Shown here piece by piece: positions 41,263-46,038 of a stretch of 46,038 nucleotides of DNA. Under the pieces are notes generated by a model. It saw only the letters and a list, made by a program, of their open reading frames with translations. It searched no databases and had not been told where the DNA came from. Location of the stretch: NCBI GenBank assembly GCA_965370045.1, contig CBDUSI010000022.1:1-46038 (forward strand), given 5' to 3'. Within the stretch, counting starts at the first letter, position 1; the number at the start of each line of letters is the position of its first letter. A program made the translations under genes and the position numbers. Source of the DNA: CAZONU01 sp965370045 (GTDB taxonomy: Bacteria > Planctomycetota > SZUA-567 > JAKLDR01).

Positions 41263-42054
41263 ATGAAAGCCAGGAAATTCCCGACGGCATTGGTTCTGGT
41301 CTTGGCCATCGCCGGCGCACTGACCTGCACCGCCTGGGCGCACTTTCAGGTTCTGGTGCCCTCGACGGACGTGGTGAGCGCCGACGGCAAGAAGGAGGTC
41401 GATCTGGACATTATCTTCACCCACCCCATGGAGCAGGGCCCGGCCATGGAGATGGCCAGACCCAGGCAGTTCGGCGTGCTCACCGGTGGGAAGAAGAGAA
41501 ATCTCCTGAGGACGCTCAAGGTCAAGAAGGTGCAGGGCAAGACGGCCTATACGGTCTCCTACAAGGTCCGGAAGCCCGGCGACCACGTTTTCTACATGGA
41601 GCCGGCCCCCTACTGGGAGCCCGCCGAGGGTTGCATGATCGTCCATTACACCAAGGTGGTGGTCAACGCCTTCGGCGAGGAGGAGGGCTGGGACGCGATG
41701 GTCGGCTTCCCCGTCGAGATCGAGCCGCTGGTCCGGCCCTACGGGTTGTGGACGGGCAACCTGTTCCGCGGTATAGTCAAGAAGAACGGCAAGGCGGTGC
41801 CCTTCGCCGAGATCGAGGTGGAGTACTACAACCCGCTCGGCAGGAAGGCGGTCAAGGCCCCCACGGAGGCCCACGTGACGCAGGTGATCAAAGCGGATGC
41901 GAGCGGCGTGTTTTCCTACGCCATGCCCAAGGCCGGCTGGTGGGCCTTCGCGGCGCTCCTGGAGGGCGACAAGAAGATGAAGAACCCGAAGGGCAAGATG
42001 GTCGACGTGGAGATGGGGGCCCTGTTCTGGGTCAGGACCCACGACATGAAATAG
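41263..42054 (+). CDS. nikK: DUF4198 periplasmic nickel-uptake component NikK
   Basis: A 263-residue secreted protein with a signal peptide cleaved at AWA-HFQV, so the mature protein starts with His. The DUF4198 fold is recognisable from HFQVLVPSTDVV, FTHPMEQGPAMEMARP, KPGDHVFYMEPAPYWEPAEG and the C-terminal GVFSYAMPKAGWWAFAALL. DUF4198 proteins (NikK) accompany NikM-type ECF transporters for nickel and probably hand over or bind the metal in the periplasm. GGAAGGAG lies 12 bases before the ATG. It lies between the porin gene and nikM, same direction. Confidence 0.82.
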   Translation: MKARKFPTALVLVLAIAGALTCTAWAHFQVLVPSTDVVSADGKKEVDLDIIFTHPMEQGPAMEMARPRQFGVLTGGKKRNLLRTLKVKKVQGKTAYTVSYKVRKPGDHVFYMEPAPYWEPAEGCMIVHYTKVVVNAFGEEEGWDAMVGFPVEIEPLVRPYGLWTGNLFRGIVKKNGKAVPFAEIEVEYYNPLGRKAVKAPTEAHVTQVIKADASGVFSYAMPKAGWWAFAALLEGDKKMKNPKGKMVDVEMGALFWVRTHDMK

Positions 42055-42071
42055 ACGAGGCGGTTGCCGGC

Positions 42072-42692
42072 TTGCACATTCAGGAAGGAGTGATCCAGTC
42101 CGCGCCGGTCTTGCTGACCGGCGCGGCGCTTACCCTTGCCGGCACCGGAGTCGGCCTGGTCAGGATCGACCACGCGAAGATGCCCCGGGTGGGTCTGATG
42201 GCCGCGGTTTTCTTCGTGGCCTCGCTGCTGCACGTGCCCGTGGGTCCCTCGAACGTCCACCTCATAATGAACGGGCTGGCCGGACTGATTCTCGGCTGGG
42301 CCGCCTTCCCGGCGATCCTGGTGGGCTTGCTGCTGCAGGCGCTGCTCTTCCAGTACGGGGGCCTTACGGTACTGGGGGTCAACACCTTCAACATGGCCGC
42401 GCCGGCAGTGCTCTGCGGCCTGTTACTCGGGCCGCTGATGCGCCGGGGAGCGCTGGGTGCCGGCGCCGCGGGGTTTCTGGCGGGCTCACTCTCGGTGCTG
42501 CTCGCCGGTCTGCTTACCGCCGGCACCCTGATCTGGGCCGGAGAGGAGTTCATGGTCTCTGCCGCGGCGTTGCTGGCGCTGCACGTGCCGGTCGTAATAA
42601 TGGAAGGCGTAATCTGCGCGTTCGCGGTGGCCTATCTGGCCAGGGTCAAACCCGCCGTGCTGGGTCTGGAGGTGACCAGTGATCCGAAATAG
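42072..42692 (+). CDS. nikM: nickel-binding ECF transporter subunit NikM (CbiM family), TTG start
   Basis: A 206-residue membrane protein with six to seven helices. The family requires an N-terminal Met-His: nickel is held by the amino group of Met1, by His2 and by further His. Here the only start giving that is TTG 42072, producing MHIQEGVIQ; any other in-frame start lies inside nikK's DNA. GAGG lies 11 bases upstream. The conserved block VPVGPSNVHLIMNGLAGLILGW carries the second ligand His (about residue 63). LLQALLFQYGGLTVLGVNTFNMA is also typical. It works with NikL, NikQ and NikO. The same reading frame runs upstream to 41238 by chance. Confidence 0.88.
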   Translation: MHIQEGVIQSAPVLLTGAALTLAGTGVGLVRIDHAKMPRVGLMAAVFFVASLLHVPVGPSNVHLIMNGLAGLILGWAAFPAILVGLLLQALLFQYGGLTVLGVNTFNMAAPAVLCGLLLGPLMRRGALGAGAAGFLAGSLSVLLAGLLTAGTLIWAGEEFMVSAAALLALHVPVVIMEGVICAFAVAYLARVKPAVLGLEVTSDPK

Positions 42693-43287
42693 CTTGAGAG
42701 CCGGGGCACTGCTGTTGGTTCTCCTGGCCATGAGCCAGTTGTCGGCCTTCGCGCACAAGGTCAACGTCTTCGCCTGGGTGGAGGGTGACGTGGTCAAGGT
42801 CCGCGCCAACTTCGGCAAGCGGAGCCGGCCGGCCAGGAACTGCCCGGTGCGCGTTTACGGACCAGATGGCGAACTGCTCCTGGAACTCAGGACCGACGAG
42901 AAGGGCGAGTGCAGCTTCCGGCCGCCCAGGATCGTTGACCTGCGTATCGATGTGGACGCGGGTGAGGGCCACAAGAAAAGCTTCACGCTTTCTGTCGAGG
43001 ATCTGGCCGGGCTGAAGCCCGCTGCCGCCGCGGCCGGGTCGAAGGCTTCCGGGGAGTTCGCGGTGAGGCCCGCGGCTGTTCAGCGTGAGCTGGCCGGGAT
43101 CCGCCGGGAGTTGGCTTCCATGCGCGCGGCCCTGACCGCAATGCAGCGAAGGCTCGCCCGGATCGAGGAGCCCAGAGGCGTCGCGATGCAGGACGTGATC
43201 AACGGCTTGTGCGCCATCCTGGGCGTTACTGGCGGGGTGACCCTCACGCTGTATGCCGTCCGCCGCAGACGGGGAGGCGCGGCCTGA
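42679..43287 (+). CDS. nikL: nickel ECF transporter accessory subunit NikL
   Basis: A 202-residue protein with a signal peptide cleaved at AFA-HKVNVF, so the mature protein starts with His. It has a beta-sandwich domain (VFAWVEGDVVKVRANFGKR, VRVYGPDGELLLELRTDEKGECSFRPP), an Ala/Arg coiled coil and one C-terminal membrane helix (about 170-192). This is the NikL/NikN-type helper that completes NikM transporters, as CbiN does for cobalt. The start is GTG 42679 with GGAGGTGA upstream, overlapping nikM by 14 bases. Confidence 0.82.
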   Translation: MIRNSLRAGALLLVLLAMSQLSAFAHKVNVFAWVEGDVVKVRANFGKRSRPARNCPVRVYGPDGELLLELRTDEKGECSFRPPRIVDLRIDVDAGEGHKKSFTLSVEDLAGLKPAAAAAGSKASGEFAVRPAAVQRELAGIRRELASMRAALTAMQRRLARIEEPRGVAMQDVINGLCAILGVTGGVTLTLYAVRRRRGGAA

Positions 43288-44050
43288 ATTGTCCCTAAAG
43301 GAACCCTTCGCCCGGGGGAACTCCCCGCTGCACCACCTGGACCCGCGGGTCAAGCTGGCAGCCGCGGCCGCTTACGCGGTGGTGGTCGCGTTGCTGGGCG
43401 ACCTGCGCGTCCTGGGCGCTGCGCTGGCCATCTCCGGGGGGCTGGTCGTCCTGGCCCGCCTGGACGGGCCGAGGTTCCTGCGCCGGCTGCTGGCCGCCAA
43501 TGTTTTCATCGTCTTCCTGTGGATATTCCTCCCCTGGAGCGTGCCCGGGCGGGCCCTCTGGAGCCTCGGGCCGCTGGCCGTCACCGCCGAGGGCGTGAGG
43601 CTGTCGCTGCTGATCTCGATGAAGTGCAACGCGATCCTGGCGGCGATGACGGCCCTGCTGGCGACCTCGCCGCTTCACGATCTGGCCGGGGCCATGGGCC
43701 GGCTGGGCGCGCCGAAGAAGCTGCTGGTGGTGTTCTACCTCTGTCTGCGTTACCTGCACATTATCCACGACGAGAGTCTTCGGCTTCGCCAGGCCGCGGC
43801 CGTGCGGGGCTTCGTCCCGCGCACGAGCCTGAGGGCCTACCGCACCTACGCCAACTTCCTGGGTTCGCTCTTGGTCCGCAGCGATGAGCGCGCCACGCGG
43901 GTTTACAGCGCGATGCTTTGCCGGGGCTTCGGCGGCAGCTTCCCGGCCCTGAGCGCGAGAAGGGCGCGGGCGTCAGACTTGGCCGCCGGAGCCGCGCTGT
44001 TCCTGGTCGCGGCGCTGTTGGGGGGGTTGGAATGGCGGCTGAGGAGTTGA
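43253..44050 (+). CDS. nikQ: ECF transporter T component NikQ (CbiQ family)
   Basis: A 265-residue membrane protein with five to six helices and the CbiQ signature: SPLHHLDPRVKLAAAAAYAV near the N-terminus, and in the cytoplasmic coupling region RLRQAAAVRGF and YSAMLCRGFGG, the two Ala-x-Arg-Gly/Cys-Arg-Gly helices that contact the ATPase. It overlaps nikL by 35 bases and nikO by 19, so the genes are translated together. Start ATG 43253. Confidence 0.93.
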   Translation: MPSAADGEARPELSLKEPFARGNSPLHHLDPRVKLAAAAAYAVVVALLGDLRVLGAALAISGGLVVLARLDGPRFLRRLLAANVFIVFLWIFLPWSVPGRALWSLGPLAVTAEGVRLSLLISMKCNAILAAMTALLATSPLHDLAGAMGRLGAPKKLLVVFYLCLRYLHIIHDESLRLRQAAAVRGFVPRTSLRAYRTYANFLGSLLVRSDERATRVYSAMLCRGFGGSFPALSARRARASDLAAGAALFLVAALLGGLEWRLRS

Positions 44051-44865
44051 TTGCGCTGCGCGGCTTGCGCTTCGGCTACCCGGGGCGCGCGGAACTCTTC
44101 ACTGGCCTGGACCTGGCGATAGGGAAGGGCGAGCGGGTGGGCCTGGTCGGCGCCAACGGGAGCGGCAAGACCACGTTGCTGCATGTGGTGATGGGGCTGC
44201 TCAAGCCCTCGGGGGGCGGCGTGACCGTCCTGGGACACGAGGTGAGGGCGGAAGAGGATTTCCTGTTCGTGCGCCAGAAGCTGGGCCTGCTCTTCCAGGA
44301 TCCCGACGACCAACTCTTCTGCCCGACAGTGGCCGAGGACGTGGCCTTCGGGCCGCTCAACCTCGGTGCCGCTCCCGAGGAAGCCCGCGAAATCGTCTTG
44401 CGGACCCTGGACTCGCTGGGCCTGGCCGATTACGCCGGGCGCGTGAGCCACGAGCTCTCCGGAGGCGAGAAGCGCCTGGTGGCCCTGGCGGCGGTGCTGG
44501 CCATGGAGCCTGAGGCGCTGCTCCTCGACGAGCCCAGTGCGGGCCTCGACCCCCGGAGCAGCGAAAGGCTTATTGCCCTGCTGGCCGGGATCGGCAAAAG
44601 CCAAGTGGTCTGCAGCCACAACATGGAGTTCGTGCGCGCGACCTGCCAGCGGGTGGTGGTCCTGGACGCGGGCCGGGTGATCGGCGACGGGCCGACCGAC
44701 GAGATACTGGGCGACGCCGAACTGATGCTCGGTCACGGCCTGGAAGTGCCTTTCTCCATTGAGGCCCGGCACGGCCCGCACGACCACCGGCACGGCGGGG
44801 GGACCAGCCACGGGCACGGGCATCGCGAAGGACACCGGACCAGGGAGCATCGCGCGGCGGAATAG
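44032..44865 (+). CDS. nikO: ECF transporter ATPase NikO (CbiO family) with His-rich tail
   Basis: A 277-residue ATPase with Walker A GANGSGKTT, Q-loop LLFQDPDDQLFCPTVAEDVAFG (the CbiO-typical Q-loop, shown in part), signature LSGGEKRLVALA, Walker B LLLDEPSAGLD and the H-loop SHNMEF. It energises NikMLQ. The C-terminal 32 residues contain nine His (HGPHDHRHGG, SHGHGHREGH), a likely nickel-binding or -sensing tail. I choose ATG 44032, which overlaps nikQ by 19 bases; an in-frame ATG at 43918 is inside nikQ. Confidence 0.92.
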   Translation: MAAEELIALRGLRFGYPGRAELFTGLDLAIGKGERVGLVGANGSGKTTLLHVVMGLLKPSGGGVTVLGHEVRAEEDFLFVRQKLGLLFQDPDDQLFCPTVAEDVAFGPLNLGAAPEEAREIVLRTLDSLGLADYAGRVSHELSGGEKRLVALAAVLAMEPEALLLDEPSAGLDPRSSERLIALLAGIGKSQVVCSHNMEFVRATCQRVVVLDAGRVIGDGPTDEILGDAELMLGHGLEVPFSIEARHGPHDHRHGGGTSHGHGHREGHRTREHRAAE

Positions 44866-44886
44866 CCGGCAAGCTCCGCTGGGTCG

Positions 44887-45390
44887 TTATTGCTTGGCCC
44901 CCGCCGCCAGGAACTTCCCTGCGAAGTTGTAGACGCGCTCGGGCGTTTCGTCCTCCATGTGCGCGGCGACCACCTCGCCGGCGAAAATAGTGTGGTCCCC
45001 GGTCACGAACTCGCCGGTCACCTTGACCTCGAAGTTCGAGACGCAGCCGCCCAGCAGCGGGGCCTTGACGATCTTGGCGGGAAAGGTGGCCAGACCCAGC
45101 TCGGCGACCTTGTCGGTGTCCCTGCCGCTCTTGGTGCCGCAGAAGAGGCTGGCCTCGGCCAGCTCCGGGCCGGGCATGGCCAGCACGTATTCCTTGCTCG
45201 CGGAAATCAGCTGGTGGGAGTAGCGGGTGTGGCCCACGCTGATGGCCAGCATGGGCGGCTGGTTACTGGTGGGCATGGCCCAGCCCAGGGTGATGATGTC
45301 CGGCCGGCCCTCGGCATCGACTGAGACCGCCAGGGCGATCTGCTCGGGGTACTTGCGCTTGAAGGCTTGGCCTACGGACACTTCTCTCAT
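44887..45390 (-). CDS. flavin reductase-like (FMN-binding split-barrel) protein
   Basis: A 167-residue flavoprotein of the flavin reductase / flavoredoxin family: the start YPEQIALAVSVDAEGRPDIITLGW, the FMN-phosphate segment MPTSNQPPMLAISVGHTRYSH, and the distal GCVSNFEVKVTGEFVTGDHTIFAGEVV strands. Such proteins reduce free flavin or act as small FMN redox partners. GGAGGA lies 9 bases before the ATG. It lies 38 bases downstream of the receiver gene on the same strand and converges on nikO. Confidence 0.85.
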   Translation of the reverse strand: MREVSVGQAFKRKYPEQIALAVSVDAEGRPDIITLGWAMPTSNQPPMLAISVGHTRYSHQLISASKEYVLAMPGPELAEASLFCGTKSGRDTDKVAELGLATFPAKIVKAPLLGGCVSNFEVKVTGEFVTGDHTIFAGEVVAAHMEDETPERVYNFAGKFLAAGAKQ

Positions 45391-45428
45391 GGGGGATTCC
45401 TCCGTCAGGCGGGATGGTGGGGGTGGAC

Positions 45429-46038
45429 CTAGGCGTTGCCCTCGGCCAGAAGGTTGACCAGCGTGGCGGCCAGTTGGTCGGCGTCGACCGGCTTGGTCAG
45501 GTAACGGAGCTTGGGATAGGTGGCGACCACGAACTCGTCGTCCAGGTTGTCGTAAGCCGTGCAGATCACCACCGGCAACTCCTGCTTGCCGTCGCTCAGG
45601 CGCTGCAGAACTTCCAGCCCGTGCAGGCCGGGCATCTTCATGTCCAGGACCACCGCGCTGATGCCGCCCTGTTGCAGGCGCTTCCAGGCCTCGGCGCCGT
45701 CCTCGGCCTCGACCACCCTGAAGCCCTTCTGCTCGAGCTTCAGGCGGAAGACCATGCGGATGCGGTTGTCGTCGTCGGCGATCAGGACCACCGGGCGGTT
45801 GCCGTCAGCCTGGCTCGCGCTGGCTATGCTCGCCGGCTCGTTCCCGAAGTGCAGCGTGTCCCTGCGAATCATCGGCTCGACCGAAGAGCGTTGGGTGTCT
45901 TGCGGCGGGGCCGGGGGCGGCGGAGGTGGGTGGGGGGCTGACGGGGGAGGCGGCTGCTGCAGGAGTTGGGCGGCGGGCCCGCGTAGCGGCGCGGGAGCCT
46001 TGGGCGCAGGGGGCGCGGGAGCCTTGGGCGCGGGGGGC
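45429..46038 (-). CDS. protein with Pro/Ala-rich region and C-terminal receiver domain (partial, runs off the right edge)
   Basis: The last 128 residues form a receiver domain (VLIADDDNRIRM acidic pocket, phospho-acceptor Asp in VVLDMKMPGLHG, Thr in CTAYDN, Lys in LTKPVD). The frame stays open from ATG 45872 to the window edge, through 55 codons of almost pure Pro/Ala with APKAPAPP repeats. The gene therefore probably begins beyond 46038 and encodes a larger protein with a long flexible linker before the receiver. ATG 45872 could be used alternatively but has no ribosome-binding site. The phosphodonor is unknown. Confidence 0.8.
   Translation of the reverse strand, partial: PPAPKAPAPPAPKAPAPLRGPAAQLLQQPPPPSAPHPPPPPPAPPQDTQRSSVEPMIRRDTLHFGNEPASIASASQADGNRPVVLIADDDNRIRMVFRLKLEQKGFRVVEAEDGAEAWKRLQQGGISAVVLDMKMPGLHGLEVLQRLSDGKQELPVVICTAYDNLDDEFVVATYPKLRYLTKPVDADQLAATLVNLLAEGNA
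45988..46038 (-). repeat. 24-base tandem repeat coding APKAPAPP units
   Basis: Two nearly identical 24-base units (45988-46011, 46012-46035; one mismatch) and the first three bases of a third at the edge. Each unit encodes eight residues in frame, so copy number changes would alter linker length without breaking the gene. Confidence 0.8.

Noticed and set aside
41238..42071. N-terminal 278 codons of the open frame ending in nikM
   Set aside because: They overlap nikK in another frame and are low-complexity; NikM must begin at Met-His (TTG 42072).
1..46038. tRNA genes, rRNA genes, CRISPR arrays, intact insertion sequences or prophage genes
   Set aside because: I looked for cloverleaf-like segments, regularly spaced repeats, transposases and integrases and found none I could support.

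Overview
The window looks like a chromosomal segment of a GC-rich, Gram-negative bacterium. It shows lipoprotein signal peptides, periplasmic adaptor proteins and an outer-membrane beta-barrel. Two ECF sigma/anti-sigma pairs, a membrane Ser/Thr kinase-like protein, FecR, PKD, DUF342 and parallel beta-helix domains and a two-subunit glycyl-tRNA synthetase suggest Planctomycetota or a neighbouring candidate phylum. That placement is inference; no rRNA or other decisive marker is present. I saw no phage, integrase, CRISPR array, tRNA or rRNA.

Layout. 0.1-10.8 kb (+): an M20 metallopeptidase, a DUF342/FapA-like protein with a helical-repeat tail, a secreted phosphoesterase joined to a PQQ-like propeller, a Gfo/Idh/MocA oxidoreductase with a beta-helix lipoprotein, and a receiver-HD regulator. 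10.8-12.0 kb: a small gene plus receiver gene (-) with a strong promoter, between two imperfect direct repeats. 12.0-19.9 kb (-): a STAS protein and a kinase-like protein whose DFG motif reads NFG, then three tandem HlyD-like lipoproteins and a MacB/LolD-type ATPase with no permease; upstream is a stand-alone copy of the membrane domain of PQQ glucose dehydrogenase. 20.0-24.5 kb: alaS, a small zinc-ribbon membrane protein and a thioredoxin-fold lipoprotein-sorting-like protein. 24.7-29.7 kb (+): a sodium:solute symporter fused to PKD domains and a P1B-type ATPase with altered signature motifs. 29.7-37.4 kb (-): an ECF sigma factor with a very large anti-sigma/FecR protein, two paralogous small membrane proteins, and glyQ-glyS. 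37.5-39.4 kb (+): a second ECF sigma/anti-sigma pair and a secreted protein.

39.4-44.9 kb (+) is the clearest functional unit: a nickel regulon. NikR keeps all four nickel ligands. Two inverted-repeat sites with identical 13-base spacing overlap the -10 regions of nikR and of the next operon. That operon encodes an outer-membrane porin-like protein followed by NikK, NikM, NikL, NikQ and NikO, so it could carry nickel across both membranes. The porin gene has a G8 run that shifts the frame a few codons before an otherwise perfect beta-barrel C-terminus. The window closes with a flavin-reductase-like protein and the C-terminal receiver domain of a protein that runs off the right edge.

Promoters resembling sigma-70 sites can be read in front of many genes. 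They settle several start codons (glyQ, alaS, nikR, the receiver-HD gene) and suggest leaderless mRNAs for at least two genes.
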